Made by a program: the position numbers and the translations under genes | Shown here: positions 10,755 to 22,244 of the stretch, in pieces | Numbering within the stretch: the first letter of the stretch is position 1 | Layout: each line of letters starts with the position of its first letter | Origin: Heterobilharzia americana | Taxonomy: Eukaryota; Platyhelminthes; Trematoda; Strigeidida; Schistosomatidae | Direction: 5' to 3' | Assembly (NCBI GenBank): GCA_944470555.2 | Contig: OX104132.1 | Coordinates: forward strand, 10,301,755 to 10,365,754 | Length of the DNA: 64,000 nt | Notes under the pieces: model-generated | Told to the model about the DNA's origin: nothing | The model's database searches: none | The model's input: the letters and a program-made list of their open reading frames with translations, nothing else

Positions 10755-11425
10755 AATGATAGTTAGTGGCTAGCAGTAGAATCTAGGATGCGCGTTCCAT
10801 CCTATTTTGGACTCGTTGGCTAAATGTGCCTGCCTTCCAGTGAGTAATGTTTTTCCCGCTGGGACTCGAACTCAGGACCGACCACTTCAAACGCCAGAGT
10901 GTTATCCACCGTCGTTTATGTATAATTGAAAAATACAGGTAATATTGAGGCATTTGCGCAGGAGCCTATATACCATTCGGTTCAATCAATGACGGGATAA
11001 TACAAACAACAACATAAAATCTTTATCTGTTGGAATGAATAAAATATGAATGATAACAATATGACGGTTTTTATATGATACCGTCGTTGATTAGACCGAA
11101 TTGATCGGTCTCCACTAAGATATGGGCTCCTGTGTGGATGCCTCAAGATTGTCAGCAATCTGATCATGTTAATGATGGATCGTGGTATCATATGAAAACA
11201 GATATACCAAAAACTATACCCGTCTCACAACAAGTGGCTATCGTAGCTCGTTGGTGTAGTGGATAACGCGGTGGCGTTTGAAGCGATCACTCTCGAGTCG
11301 GAATCTCGGTGGGAACAACAGTCACTCAGTGGGAAGCAGGTACATCCAGCTAAACAGTGAGTCCGAAATAGGACGAAATGTGCATCCTGGATTCCACTGC
11401 TAGCCATGATCCATCATTAACATGA
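10755..11425. repeat. Sm-alpha-like ribozyme SINE cluster (family A), inverted pieces
   Basis: Contains a minus-strand piece (10755-10935), a further minus-strand head (11075-11195) and a plus-strand unit (11215-11425). The plus unit has the tRNA-like box region (gtagtggataacgcg, then gagtcggaatctcgg) and the ribozyme region caggtacatccagct...ggattccactgctagcc. Both hammerhead cores are damaged: on the plus copy bases are inserted between CT and GAG, and on the minus copy CUGANGA has become CCAACGA. Confidence 0.75.
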
Positions 11426-11507
11426 ATGATAATACATTAATTATTTTTTTCATGTACTAAAACTTACCCTTTGTCTTTAATTTGTGTTTTATTTAATCTT
11501 TCTTTAG

Positions 11508-11604
11508 ATGGGGATCGGTAGAAAATTCAGCTTGAAAAGCGTTCCTGAAGTTAATGTACCATCATCAGAAGTGAATTTAGCTAGTAGACTTCATCGTAAA
11601 CGAA
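11508..11604 (+). CDS. TRPM channel exon, cytoplasmic linker (partial gene)
   Basis: Candidate internal exon. A pyrimidine-rich acceptor (tctttag) precedes it and a GTGAGA donor follows at 11605. It reads MGIGRKFSLKSVPEV..., then SRLHRK, about 32 residues, ending one base into a codon. The next exon starts with the two bases needed to complete that codon, so the phases fit. The stretch is basic and Ser-rich, as expected for the poorly conserved linker between the N-terminal homology regions and the membrane domain of TRPM channels. The first codon is ATG in frame, but the acceptor directly before it suggests an internal exon rather than a start. Membership of the channel gene is inferred from phase and order, not from a conserved motif. 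Confidence 0.6.
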
Positions 11605-11940
11605 GTGAGAATGTGATTTTTACTCTCTTTCTTCTTACTCTGAAATAAATTGATGTATTATTAACTTCAGGAAATAATTTATTCAACATTATAAATGGAA
11701 TAATAATTACTAAAGTGATCTAATGATATCTTCATTTTTACAAAGAAAAAAGCAATTAACAAATACGAATTAGGTTAAATTTGAGGGAGTTGTGGAGATT
11801 TGGAATTATTTCAAGTTGTTATTCATCGTAGACTGACTGACATCAGTTGGAGGAACAAATGAAACCTGGGAGCACTGGACGCACTGGCCACGGAAGCTGA
11901 AAGTCGCGGGCCCGATCCCTGCTGGTGGGGTCGTGGATGC

Positions 11941-11986
11941 GCACTGCTGAGGAGTCCCATACTAGGACGAAACAGGTGTCTAGTGC
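11941..11986 (+). ncRNA. Hammerhead ribozyme, family B
   Basis: Stem I GCACTG, core CTGAGGA, stem II GTCC/GGAC with a heptaloop, core GAAA, two-base-pair stem III in ACAGGTGT, triplet GTC, then TAGTGC, which re-pairs with GCACTG (one G-U). The core is intact. Confidence 0.75.
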
Positions 11987-12344
11987 TCCAGGTTTCCTTT
12001 GTTCCTCCAACTGATGTCAGTCTACGATGAATAACAACTTGAAATATTTCCAAATCTCCACAACTCCCTCAAAATTTAATTGAACTGATGCTCATTGGTG
12101 ACTAGTTTCGAGAAGTATTCCGAAGTTCCAATGACAAGTCGTGACCAGTGGAGTCAAAGCCTGATGGTCGTGGGGACAAATTACTCAATAATGACACTGG
12201 GTGGCGGTTGTGCTATATCGTGAGCCTAACAGAAGTTGGAAATATGGAGCATTGGATTCTGACTCAGTGGCTAGCTGAATGGTAACGCGCTGGTGGCGGA
12301 AGCTGAAGGTTGCGGGTTCGTCCCTGCTGGTGGGGTCGTGGTGC

Positions 12345-12390
12345 GTACTGCTGAGGAGTCCCATACTAGGACGAAACAGTGTCCTAGTGC
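12345..12390 (+). ncRNA. Hammerhead ribozyme, family B, slightly altered
   Basis: GTACTG, CTGAGGA, perfect stem II, GAAA, then a one-base-shortened stem III region ACAGTGT and an altered cleavage side (tcctagtgc). Stem I pairs imperfectly, so activity is doubtful. Confidence 0.55.
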
Positions 12391-12455
12391 TCCTAGGTTT
12401 CCTTTGTTCCTCCAACTGATGTCAGTCTTCGATGAATAACAACTTGAAAAGAATT

Positions 12456-13017
12456 AGGTTATTGCTTACATAAGACTGAAAACTATAGTGAATAAAATTT
12501 CATGTTACAGGTCTTATTTGTATTTATTGAAGACGTTAGATGATATTCTTTTAAGTCTTCAGAATTATAATGATCTCTGTTGAATGAGTTTATTGAAGAT
12601 TGTTCAACTAAGAGCAGAAGGGAAATCGTATCAATAAATACATAGAACGGTATCGTTTTGTATTAATTAATTTTGTAACACTTTAGCTTAACAGAAAATT
12701 ATACAACTATCATCAAAGGTTCATATAAGTAGTGTACCTTCATCTATGGGTGTATTCTGGTAAATTTGACTTATTTATAGTACATACTGTAACCTTAGAA
12801 ATCGAATACTTAAAAGGCATAAATAAGTAGTAATACTTTACTAAACGTTTCTTTTGCCTCATTTCCTTCAGTATACAGACACTGAAAAAAGATAAGGTTA
12901 AATAATACTTGTTTTTCAAAATAAATGGTTTATATTTTATAATAAGATAAATTTAAAAAAGTATATTTACTGAAAGTTTGTTGATTTTACACAAAACAAG
13001 TTACTATTTTTCGACAT
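12456..13017. other. Intronic sequence between channel exons
   Basis: AT-rich; nothing recognised. Confidence 0.5.
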
Positions 13018-13314
13018 ACAAAGTAAGCCTAGAGTTACATCATGTTGATGGCCATGGCAAACAATGTGGTCAAACAAACTTCTTTTGGATACAAAGGGGT
13101 TAGGTTTGTGAAGGTGGATTGCAATCATCTCTGCTATGTGAAGTAACCGAGTGCATAATCCATGAGGTAAATTAATTGGAATCTGATGGATGATTTTGAA
13201 GGCTTTTCAGTAACCACCTGATGTCCTGAGTCAACTAAGTGTGCAAGTATGTAGCTCTTTATAGTTCTAATTTGTCCCTTGTTCAACCATGATGGGTAGT
13301 GCTCAGAAATTCGA
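13018..13314 (-). mobile_element. Penelope-like element, 3' part with GIY-YIG region (left arm of palindrome)
   Basis: The minus-strand reading RISEHYPSWLNKGQIRTIKS then ILAHLVDSGHQVV matches the GIY-YIG endonuclease stretch of Penelope-like elements (R-x-x-EH-x-x-WL then H-L-x-x-x-GH-x-V). After a frame change, LHIAEMIAIHLHKPNPFVSK matches the C-terminal E-A-x-AIH-x-x-KP region that carries the catalytic Glu. Truncated at both ends. An almost identical inverted copy starts 122 bases away. Confidence 0.8.
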
Positions 13315-13436
13315 CAATGGAACTGCCCCTCATTGTACACCTAATGTAACTCGCTATACAGTAGCAGTTGAATTGATAAATGCACATGGGAGTGGCGGAA
13401 TCAGGCAGTTTGCTTTTATTTCTTACACCTAGAATC

Positions 13437-13735
13437 GTCGAATTTCTGAGCACTACTCATCATGGTTGAACAAGGGACAAATTAGAACTATAAAGAGCTA
13501 CATACTTGCACACTAGTTGACACAGGACATCAAGTGGTTACTGGAAAAGCCTTCAAAATCATCCATTAGGTTCCAATTAATTTACCTCATGGATTATGCA
13601 CTCAGTTACTTCACATAGCAGAGGTGATTGCAATCCACCTTCACAAACCTAACCCCTTTGTATCCAAAAGAAGTTTGTTCGATCACATTGTTTGCCATGG
13701 CCATCAATATGATGTAACTTCTAGGTTTACTTTGT
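13437..13735 (+). mobile_element. Penelope-like element, 3' part (right arm of palindrome)
   Basis: Inverted near-identical copy of 13018-13314; by eye about 95% of bases match over roughly 295 positions. It carries the same GIY-YIG fragment (RRISEHYSSWLNKGQIRTIK), with small indels. The two copies lie head to head, their 5' truncation points facing each other across a 122-base spacer that is not part of the repeat. Confidence 0.8.
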
Positions 13736-14344
13736 ACACCTCTTCCCCTTCCCCTTGTTTCTATCAATTTTAGTAACTCTATTGATTATTTACATCATTA
13801 TTTCCGAAACATCACCAGATGATTGGTAATTTGATTAAATTGTAAACCCCTATGTTTCAGTGTAGAGCCCAAGATGAAGACGAACCTAATTGAAAAGGAA
13901 TATATTTCTTTGCTCAATCAATCTTTTTCTAATTGTCTAAATGGGAATATTCAATGTATGATAAGATCTAAGATCATTACAATTGTGATCAAAGCCAATA
14001 AATTCCAATAGCTTACTTTTTCCACTTTCTTCTCTCAACAAAAATGAAGGTGACAATAATTTCTTTCTCCATGAAATTGATTTACATAAAAAGACTTTTG
14101 CTGTTGATTAACTTTACACTATTTGAGGCATAAATGAAACCTCAGTTTATAATTACTTTGGCTATTGTAAACATCTCAGTTGTACAACATTATACTTTTA
14201 TGAAAACCATAGTAAATCAATTATCATTTCTGTTGTTAGGGTAGAATTCTGATTCTCTTTTATTTTTATGGTTTACCGTAACAATCTGTTGTATAGTGTT
14301 ATTACTGGTATTATACCATCGTCATTACTATACAATTAAGAACA
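13736..14344. other. Intronic sequence
   Basis: AT-rich; nothing recognised apart from the palindrome end on its left. Confidence 0.5.
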
Positions 14345-14640
14345 CAGGTAATATCAAGGCATTCACACTGGAGTCCATGTGTCAATTAAGGTCGATCAAT
14401 TCGGTCCAATCAACCACGATATAATACATACAATAATACTAAAACTATATCTATTGCACAAGAAGTGGCTATCGTGGTTCCATGGTCTAGTGGATAACAC
14501 TTTAATGTTTGAAGCGATCGGCCTTAAGTTCAAATCCCAGTGAGAGAGAGAGAGGCAGGTACATCCAGCTGATGAGTCCCAAATAAGACGAAATACTCAT
14601 ACTGGATTCCACTGCTAGCCAATATCTCCATTATTACTAA
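14345..14640 (+). repeat. Sm-alpha-like ribozyme SINE (family A), complete unit
   Basis: About 295 bases with the 5' block (gatcaattcggtccaatcaa), tRNA-like A/B boxes (tctagtggataacac, then agttcaaatcccagtg), a short GA repeat and the hammerhead region at 14564. This matches the layout of the known schistosome ribozyme satellite/SINE. Confidence 0.8.
14564..14606 (+). ncRNA. Hammerhead ribozyme, family A, cleavage site mutated
   Basis: TCCAG stem I, CTGATGA core and GAAA are intact, and stem I closes with CTGGA. Stem II has one C-A mismatch (aagac for aggac). The triplet at the expected cleavage point is TAC rather than NUH, so self-cleavage is unlikely. Confidence 0.65.
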
Positions 14641-15059
14641 TCTGATTTTGCTTGTTTTAATTAGAAAACCTTAGAAAGTGTTTTTATCTTTGACTTTGAA
14701 TTACATCTATGAACGAAGTATCTTATAATATAAAAGTACCTAATTGCGTGCAAGTTAATAAGAATTAAAATAACAGAATTGAATTCGAGCTTATATCATT
14801 AAAAAAAATCATAAATTGAATGACCTTTTTGAAAATAAGGAATCAGAAGAGAAACAAACAGATTGAAACATTAAATTAGTGTATATATTTAGGTCAAAAT
14901 GAAAAACAATAGGCTTGAAGTGAAATACCAAAAACTCTTGTTACAATGTAAGGTGAATATTATATAAAACTTATGAAAGTAAAAGGAATGCGAAGATGGA
15001 GACGAAGGAAGGATTGTTTATTATTGACATCTAATACAATAGTCATCTGGCAGTCAACT
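14641..15059. other. Intronic sequence
   Basis: Nothing recognised. Confidence 0.5.
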
Positions 15060-15996
15060 CTCTAGCTTAACTTCATTGACTTTGAAAAGCAATTGACAGA
15101 GTCGACCGAGAAGTAATTTGCCAGGCAACTGCTTCAACACTATAGTTCCAGTGCCACAAACCTTTATCAATCTCATTCAATAACTATATGAAGATGCCAT
15201 ATGCCAAGTGATTCACAATGGGAAGCTCAGTGATGCTTTTGAAGTGAAGACAGGAGACAGGAGTGAAACAACGCTGTCTACTATCACCCATGATATTCCT
15301 CATTGTAGTGGAATGGATGATGCAACGAATAGTAAGGAGCTGTGAGAAGAGGGGGATATGCTGGACCTCGGAAAAGAACCTAGAAGATTTGGATTTCGCC
15401 CATGACGACTTATGTCTAATGTCACACAAACTTGAAGATGTACAGGCGAAAACTAACAAGTTCATACAAGAGGATGAGTAGGGCATGGCAGCGAAGACGG
15501 GACTTCAAGTGAATGTAGAGAAGACAGAGGTAGAGGTGGTGATGATACCCAACCAACAACAGCAACAACAACAGAGGCACCAATCACCATCAATGGGAGA
15601 AACTTGAAGTAACCTCTTTCACCTACACCTATATAGGCAGGCAGCACTGTTTCAACTACAGGCGGCACAGGTACAGGCACAGAGGAGGATGTCAAAGCCA
15701 GTCAGGATTGGAAAGACAGCAAGACAGGTGTTCATTAACCTGAAACCAGTGTGGAGATCGAATGCACTGCACTGCACTGCACTCAGCATAAAGCGTCAAC
15801 AACATCTGGATCCGGATCCGGATTTTCAACACCAACGTCAGTCAAGTCAGTGCTTCTGTATGGTTCAGAAGCTTGGCGCAATATGGAAGGCATTTCCAAC
15901 AAACTACACACATTCATCAACAACTGCCACCTACGCTCACTCATAACTGAGGCTCAGATGAGCTGGTCTGAATAATCAGAATAAGCAAGGAGGAAC
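15060..15996 (+). mobile_element. RTE-type LINE, reverse transcriptase to C-terminal part
   Basis: Plus-strand copy beginning near motif A (LNFIDFEKQLTES, damaged). It goes on through LLSPMIFLIVVEWMMQRIV and LEDLDFAHDDLCLMSHKLED, where the catalytic FADD appears as FA-H-DD, a frame-preserving lesion. The rest (LKPVWRSNALHCTALSIKRQ) follows in other frames. It runs into the GGCT array at 15997. Confidence 0.85.
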
Positions 15997-16345
<349 letters not shown>

Positions 16346-16460
16346 GACAAACCAACGAAGCAAGAATCTACTGCTGAACAAATATGCACTGGAAGGAAGT
16401 GGAAGTGGAAGTGGAGATGGATTAGGCATGCAGTGAGAAGGCCAACTTATCAGCAACACC
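16346..16460 (+). mobile_element. RTE-type LINE, continuation after the GGCT array
   Basis: Resumes the C-terminal region (gacaaaccaacgaagcaaga, then a reading equivalent to RWIRHAVRRPT) and stops near 16460, without the usual 3' tail. Confidence 0.75.
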
Positions 16461-16905
16461 CATTACAAAAGTTGTTGTGAACACAAGACTGAGATGAAGA
16501 TCACGGAAATACTAATCACAAATACGTCAGTCAATAAATATGAAGTACAGATAGACAACTTAATGAAGAACGCTACACAGATGGAGTTACATCACCTCAA
16601 ATAGCGACATTTTACAACAACATGCGGAGAAGAGGTGGATACAAAAAGAATGATATAAAAGTAAACAAAAGTGTCTCCGAGGTGAAGGAACTATTCATTG
16701 AAAAGTCAATGTTGCCAAGGTGTTGATGATGTTTGTAAGTAAAAGCTTGTCTACCTGGTATCTCAGTGTATCTGCTTTTGTTGGAATATGTCAATTGTTG
16801 ATTCCATTTCAAAGGAATATGAAGAGAGTATAAGTTCACTTCAGTGTTACGTTTGATACAACAACAGCAGCTTTTCCACTGGAGGAAAATTTTTTTCAGA
16901 GCAGT
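16461..16905. other. Intronic sequence before the assembly gap
   Basis: Nothing recognised. Confidence 0.5.
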
Positions 16906-17405
16906 NNNNNNNNNNNNNNNNNNNNNNNNNNNNNNNNNNNNNNNNNNNNNNNNNNNNNNNNNNNNNNNNNNNNNNNNNNNNNNNNNNNNNNNNNNNNNNN
17001 NNNNNNNNNNNNNNNNNNNNNNNNNNNNNNNNNNNNNNNNNNNNNNNNNNNNNNNNNNNNNNNNNNNNNNNNNNNNNNNNNNNNNNNNNNNNNNNNNNNN
17101 NNNNNNNNNNNNNNNNNNNNNNNNNNNNNNNNNNNNNNNNNNNNNNNNNNNNNNNNNNNNNNNNNNNNNNNNNNNNNNNNNNNNNNNNNNNNNNNNNNNN
17201 NNNNNNNNNNNNNNNNNNNNNNNNNNNNNNNNNNNNNNNNNNNNNNNNNNNNNNNNNNNNNNNNNNNNNNNNNNNNNNNNNNNNNNNNNNNNNNNNNNNN
17301 NNNNNNNNNNNNNNNNNNNNNNNNNNNNNNNNNNNNNNNNNNNNNNNNNNNNNNNNNNNNNNNNNNNNNNNNNNNNNNNNNNNNNNNNNNNNNNNNNNNN
17401 NNNNN
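16906..17405. other. Assembly gap (500 N)
   Basis: Exactly 500 undetermined bases, so the true size is unknown. It lies in the intron just before the exon at 17578. Confidence 1.
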
Positions 17406-17577
17406 ACTGGTGAGGTAATCTCATACTACAGTGAACCAACTGTTCACCCCTTTTAATCATAAGCATAGGCTTGAAAGCATATTTAGGCACTGTGTTACGT
17501 AACAATGCTAATTCGATATTATGCAATACAACGATATAACAGGAAAAAATTCTTCTCCTTCTCCCTATCCTTTATAG

Positions 17578-17866
17578 AATCGGTAGACTTTGAATCATTT
17601 CATCCAATAACTGTTGAAAATTGTAAATTATCAAATCAAACTATGAGCACATCATGTATTTCAACATTGTCATCACCGCCACAACAACAACAGGAGCAGT
17701 CATTATCACCACCGAAACACAATATCCCATGTCATAATTTAAATGATCTACAACGTGAGCCAAGAAATCATATGCGTAAACAACGTTTCACTTTTCATCC
17801 ATATTCAACTGTTGCTTTAAATTCTTCACAAAATGCAGCTTTAGCTAGACACGCATTTCTACTAAG
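17578..17866 (+). CDS. TRPM channel exon, low-complexity linker
   Basis: Open exon between acceptor ctttatag and donor GTGAGT, with 289 bases: two leading, 95 codons, two trailing. The product (ESVDFESFHPITVENCK..., ending ARHAFLLR) is rich in Ser, Gln, Asn and His, with a Gln/Pro run (SSPPQQQQEQSLSPP). There is no recognisable domain; it would be disordered cytoplasmic linker ahead of the membrane domain. The trailing AG joins the leading A of the next exon to give Arg, so the frame continues without a stop into the exon that holds the TRPM pre-S1 helix. A 500-base assembly gap ends 172 bases upstream, so another small exon could be hidden there. Confidence 0.75.
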
Positions 17867-18035
17867 GTGAGTGTAAATAACTATTTTACTGAGTGATTTG
17901 TTTATAAAAAAATAAACATTACAATCCTATGTCCCTAATCACTTAGTGAAACCTATTATATAGTTTGTAGTCTGGTTTGATATAGGGTAGTCTAACTAAT
18001 AAGCAGTTAGTTACTCCTGTCTACTGCAGCCAGCG

Positions 18036-18451
18036 TTACATCAGGATACGAAGATGCCACAAGGTAACTTGAGACGTAGCGACAAAAAGGCAGCCAATAG
18101 GAGAGTTGTTTTCAAGTCATGATCGTATCACGTTCAGGTCGTGATTTATGCATGCACTGACATGAGAACCTGATTGGAGAAATTCGACCACATGCAAGAA
18201 ATCGGATTGGTTCATTTATGGCTTCACTTTCTGAGAGTTTTGTAAATATATATATGTCATGTATTTGCCTAATAAGAGTTGTTGTCGCTGTTTTTGCAGT
18301 TGCAGGCTGTCTCTATCTTTTGATTTCTCCATGGCTCAGTGAAACAGAAGGTACTGAGGTGGGTCAGTCGTAAAGGTATTCGGTTGAGGTGTCTATTGAG
18401 TCTCAGTATTCACTATACCCACGCACGCAACCCTACCATTCGGTCATAACA
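18036..18451 (-). mobile_element. Solo LTR, second family
   Basis: Minus-strand copy of the same roughly 415-base sequence found on + at 39591-40014. It starts TGTTATGACCGAATGG on the minus strand and contains the shared blocks gaatactgagactcaataga and acaaaactctcagaaagtga. No internal coding sequence adjoins it. The inner end is approximate. Confidence 0.7.
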
Positions 18452-19009
18452 TAGCTATTATAATGAAGAACAAAGTGTTTGCTGGATATTCACAAAAAAT
18501 AGATAACTAACACACATTGTAACTAGGATGAAAATGAAAAGTGGTTAGCGATTGAATTTTAATACCTTAGTCTTCGAGACAGTAAATCGATAGTGTATGG
18601 AAGCCATTGATTTGAGCCTTGGAGGTTATCTACCTGCAGGTTAAGTCTGACATTTTTGTTCAATGGACATTGTTTTAGGATCAGAAACCTCAGGAAATTG
18701 ATTTTAATGCGCTAAGATATGAAATGATACGTCTAAACACCTTGTAAGTTACATTTTCTCTTCTTCAGATCATTTTTTTGGAAATATTACTCAAAAACAA
18801 ATTCGCAAGCTGCTTAGCTAAAGAGTTTACAGTAAAATTCTATTCATTGACAATGAATATAGTGGCAGAATATTTTGTATCCTTATCATTTTTACATAAA
18901 TGAACAAACCAACACCAGGATAGTTGTACCATTGGTTTCAAGATATTTATTGCTGTTGTGCACAGAATTTAAGGAAAAGAGTATGTTTTCACAACACACA
19001 CACACACAC
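18452..19009. other. Intronic sequence
   Basis: Nothing recognised; a short CA run at 18993-19008. Confidence 0.5.
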
Positions 19010-19240
19010 CCTATCAACTAATCAATAAGGAAATGCTAGAAGTAAAAAGAGAAATAACGAGGCAAGAAAGTAACCAAGATGTTAGAAGGCTGTGAAAAAG
19101 AAAAAATGTAGTGGGAAAACAATGAAATTTGGCATCGTGATTAAGATAATGTCTAGATGCATCTGAACCACTGAGATCGATTATAAGCTATATAATCCAG
19201 AGACAGCAACCACCGATTTCAGCTATCACATGGATCCCGA
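19010..19240 (-). mobile_element. Degraded jockey/CR1-like LINE 3' fragment
   Basis: Minus-strand remnants of the 3' untranslated part of the family at 26.9 kb (ttaagataatgtctagatgc, then cactgagatcgat, ccagagacagcaacc). No frame. Confidence 0.5.
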
Positions 19241-19254
19241 ACTGAGAAATCTAC

Positions 19255-19800
19255 TTTTTATCATTTGACTATCTGAGATAGCCATAGTTTGGCAGACTAG
19301 TATTTATACTGGGTCAAGATATAAGGCGAAATGGAAATATGGACCACAGCCGGGTTTCTGACCCAATGCTCTACCAACTGAGTTACGAGGTCTAAATGCT
19401 GGCCAGATTTTTATTTCATTTCAGTCACTATGGGTTTTGGCCGACAACCATGTGAATTCGTGACTTGTTACTACTGCTTGATCGTATTCACACTCTCTGG
19501 CTCGAATCAGGCGGCGATTCAAATTTTCATTTTACCTACAATCATCACCTAGTATAAGTACTAGTCTACCAAACTACGACTATCTCAGACAGTTAAATGA
19601 TAATCAGTATGATGCTCCCCCTCTCTAATTCAGTTACATTTCGATTGGGATAAGAATTCCTGACGAGGCAACCAGTTTGAATACGATCAAGCAGTAGTAA
19701 CGCTTCACGAATTCACATGATAGTCTGACAAAACTCTATGGGATTGAAGTGAAATAAAAATGTGCTCAGCAGTCTGACCTCGTAGCTCAGTTGGTCGACT
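19255..19800. repeat. Family C tRNA-like repeat, inverted then direct
   Basis: A minus-strand tRNA-like head (gctctaccaactgagttacg on +) and body at 19300-19540 is followed by a plus-strand body and head ending at gacctcgtagctcagttggt (about 19780-19800), where it is truncated. The two bodies are in opposite orientation. Confidence 0.7.
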
Positions 19801-19802
19801 TG

Positions 19803-19935
19803 ATGAAAGTTCACAAATCTTCCTCTGCTACCTAAACCTATATGCTAGACTTCTGTGTTAGTGACTTACTGACGTCACGAAGCATGATCTATCATACAAA
19901 GATAATGATGTTTCATACTCAAATACGGTGACAGA
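19803..19935 (-). mobile_element. Degraded jockey/CR1-like LINE fragment
   Basis: ctacctaaacctatatgcta and the following bases parallel ctccctaaaactctacacct in the copies at 27.4 and 38.2 kb. It is fused directly to the truncated family C repeat. Confidence 0.5.
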
Positions 19936-20262
19936 TCTAGCTGCTGTATAGTATGCTGAACTTTTAGTACGCAAAAGGATATCAAATAAAGACTACTTAT
20001 AACTTTGGTTAAATATCTCTACTTGAATGGTTAGAAAACGAATATACCCTAAGAGAAGGTTAAACATGATAATCCTTTTGATTTTGGTGGTACTGGATAA
20101 CTCACACTTTTGATGAATACTACAAATTTTGAAACCCATGTCGTGAACTCCTTACCTCTTGGACATATACAAACAGTACTTTGAATGGGTGAGAATTGTC
20201 CTCCTTCTGATCTTAATACCGTAATTAATATCTAAAACGTCATACAGTGCACTCTAAAGATT

Positions 20263-20263
<1 letters not shown>

Positions 20264-20327
<64 letters not shown>
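20264..20327 (+). repeat. (TTA)n microsatellite
   Basis: About 21 trinucleotides with no LINE 3' block on either side, unlike the other TTA runs here. Confidence 0.9.
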
Positions 20328-20595
20328 GTCACAGAATATCATTCTGGAATCTTACTCAATTTGTATCATCTTCACTTTGCATTGCTAATTCTTGAAAAAC
20401 GCTTAACTCCAACTCTGAATTGATACTTGTGTGGGTGTATATGTTTTAGTTAGCCAAATTCAGTTTAATTATAAAATGACTGTGAAATAAAATTGAAACT
20501 ACAGTCCAGTCAGAAGAATAAAAAATTTCATGAATGAAAAGACAGTGTAAAGCCAAGAATTTATCAGGGATATTGATGATAATCATATTTAAAGC

Positions 20596-21000
20596 TGTTA
20601 TGGTTTCGAACGCTAATGGTTATCTATATATATTCCGGAACGAATATAATACGCACGCTTATCTGACAGATAACTTGGTACGCAAGAGACACTGACTGCA
20701 ACCCTGGGACCAATAGAGAGAAGACCGAAGCTGGATGATGGGAGAGTGCATAACTCCGAGAATATAATAATAAAATCTATCCAAAACACGTGAATAAGTA
20801 CACATATGACAAATGACCTTGTCCTCAATTTGAGGCATTTGCATAGTAAGAGTAAAAGTTAACCAATCAGCGATTTACACTAAAAATAATGTGGGCATAA
20901 AATAGACTATTAGTTATACGGTGGAAAGTGGTATGGGAATGACACGTTAAAATGTTCAGATCAATAACAATGTATTATACAAAACTGGGGCATCACAACA
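20596..21000 (-). repeat. 3' LTR of the short LTR element
   Basis: Minus-strand LTR starting TGTTGTGATGCC and ending CCATAACA. Homologous LTRs occur at 21812, 42281, 44077 and 59005-59456. Confidence 0.88.
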
Positions 21001-21009
21001 CCCCTTTTT

Positions 21010-21460
21010 TGAAAGAAAAATCAGAAAACTTTTATACCTTCGCTTTTGGGATCCAGATGTAACTGAACTGTTGGGGACCGCTTTCGATCCGTGCATCTTC
21101 TGAGAAGGAGGCTGACCAGTCTTCCACCATAGCTTCTTGGAAATAATCGTTATATCGGAAGCTGTGTCGATTTGTAGTCGTGCCGAATGGCTATTTGTCT
21201 GGACGGTGATATGTTTTCTCCGTGCTGGTGCTTGTGCTTGAAAAGTAGCAGTAAGACTAAGAGATTTGCCGACTGGTCGAGACTTCTATCTTCGACGGTG
21301 ACTGGATTGTGATCTGCCTGTTCTGTGTGGTAGGGGCTGCCTGCGAAATCCGTCCTTGTGACCCACAGTATTACAATCTCTGCCTTTATTCTGCTTATAA
21401 GGACAAGATTTAACGAAATGCCATGTGCCACAATGCCAGCAGGGGGACGGTGGGGTCTTC
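21010..21460 (-). pseudogene. gag zinc-knuckle and aspartic protease remnant of LTR element
   Basis: Minus strand. CWHCGTWHFVKSC fits CX2CX3HX4C, the retroelement nucleocapsid knuckle, followed by a second, damaged knuckle (CNTVGHKDGF without its final Cys). After a stop and frame change, LQIDTASDITIISKKLWW matches the retroviral-type aspartic protease active site (D-T-A in place of D-T/S-G). The protein would end near 21015 at the polypurine tract, so pol beyond protease has been deleted. Confidence 0.8.
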
Positions 21461-21811
21461 TTCATACTTCTTCTAGTATTGTATGGGCTGCCGGGATGTC
21501 GAACAGGAGACGAGGACCAGGGGTCTTTGGACCAGAGAAGGATGCAGAGGAATTCGATTTCTGGCGAACCGCATGCACTTCATGATCACCCTGGTGTCTG
21601 GATTGGACTAAACTTGTATCCCTTTGTAGGTTCACCGATCGTTGACATCCAGCAGCGATATCACTCAACGTTAGAGTTGGTTCTTGCGTAGGATTCGATG
21701 AGTCAGCTGCAGGAATTCTGGACTGAGTTAATTATTCCATAATCTTCATTGGTAGTTCAAGAATTTTGTCCAGCTTCGAAAAGTCCACTTTTTATGCAAT
21801 CCCGTCACCAC

Positions 21812-21837
21812 TGTTGCGGTTTACAAAGCGTTAATAG

Positions 21838-21899
<62 letters not shown>

Positions 21900-22244
21900 G
21901 TGCGCTCAGCTGATAGCTAACTTGGTACGCAAGAGACACTGACTGCAACCCTGGGACCAATAGAGAGAAGACCGAAGCTGAATGATGGGAAAGTGTATAA
22001 CTCCGAGAATATAATAATGAATCGATCCAAAACACGTGAATAAGTACACACATGACAAATGACCTTGTCCTCAATTTGAGGCATTTGCATAGTAAGAGTA
22101 AAAGTTAACCAATCAACGATTTACATTACAATGTAGGCATAAAATAGACTATTAGTCATGCCGTAAAGAAAATGTTGTGGGAATGACACGTTAAGATGTT
22201 CAGATCAATAACAATGTATTATACAAAACTGAGGCATCACAACA
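21812..22244 (-). repeat. 5' LTR of the short LTR element, with (TA)n expansion
   Basis: Like the partner LTR but with about 30 TA dinucleotides at 21838-21898, where the partner has only a few. Its end is diverged (TGTTGCGGTTTAC on +). Confidence 0.85.

Larger units (their letters stand above)
11785..12455. repeat. Ribozyme SINE (family B), fold-back unit followed by a tandem + unit
   Basis: Starts with a minus-strand 3' portion (11785-11878), switches at about 11879 to a plus-strand unit (ribozyme at 11941), and continues into a second plus unit (12080-12455, ribozyme at 12345). The first 95 bases can pair with 11970-12075. Units are about 400-480 bases, with an A box (ggctcaatggtaacgcg type) and B box (gcgggttcg). 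Confidence 0.75.
20596..22244 (-). mobile_element. Short LTR retrotransposon with target-site duplication
   Basis: Two LTRs (20596-21000 and 21812-22244) flank 811 bases of internal sequence. A perfect 5-base direct repeat AAAGC lies at 20591-20595 and 22245-22249, so this is one insertion with both ends preserved. On the minus strand the internal part starts with a possible primer-binding site (TGGTGACGGGATTG, near 21796-21809), then gag zinc knuckle and protease remnants, and ends with a polypurine tract (AAAAAAGGGG) against the 3' LTR. Reverse transcriptase, RNase H and integrase are absent, so it is non-autonomous. The zinc knuckle plus D-T-A protease suggests the Gypsy group. Confidence 0.88.

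Noticed and set aside
16612..17526. Long frames spanning the unknown bases
   Set aside because: They exist only because the 500 N contain no stops.
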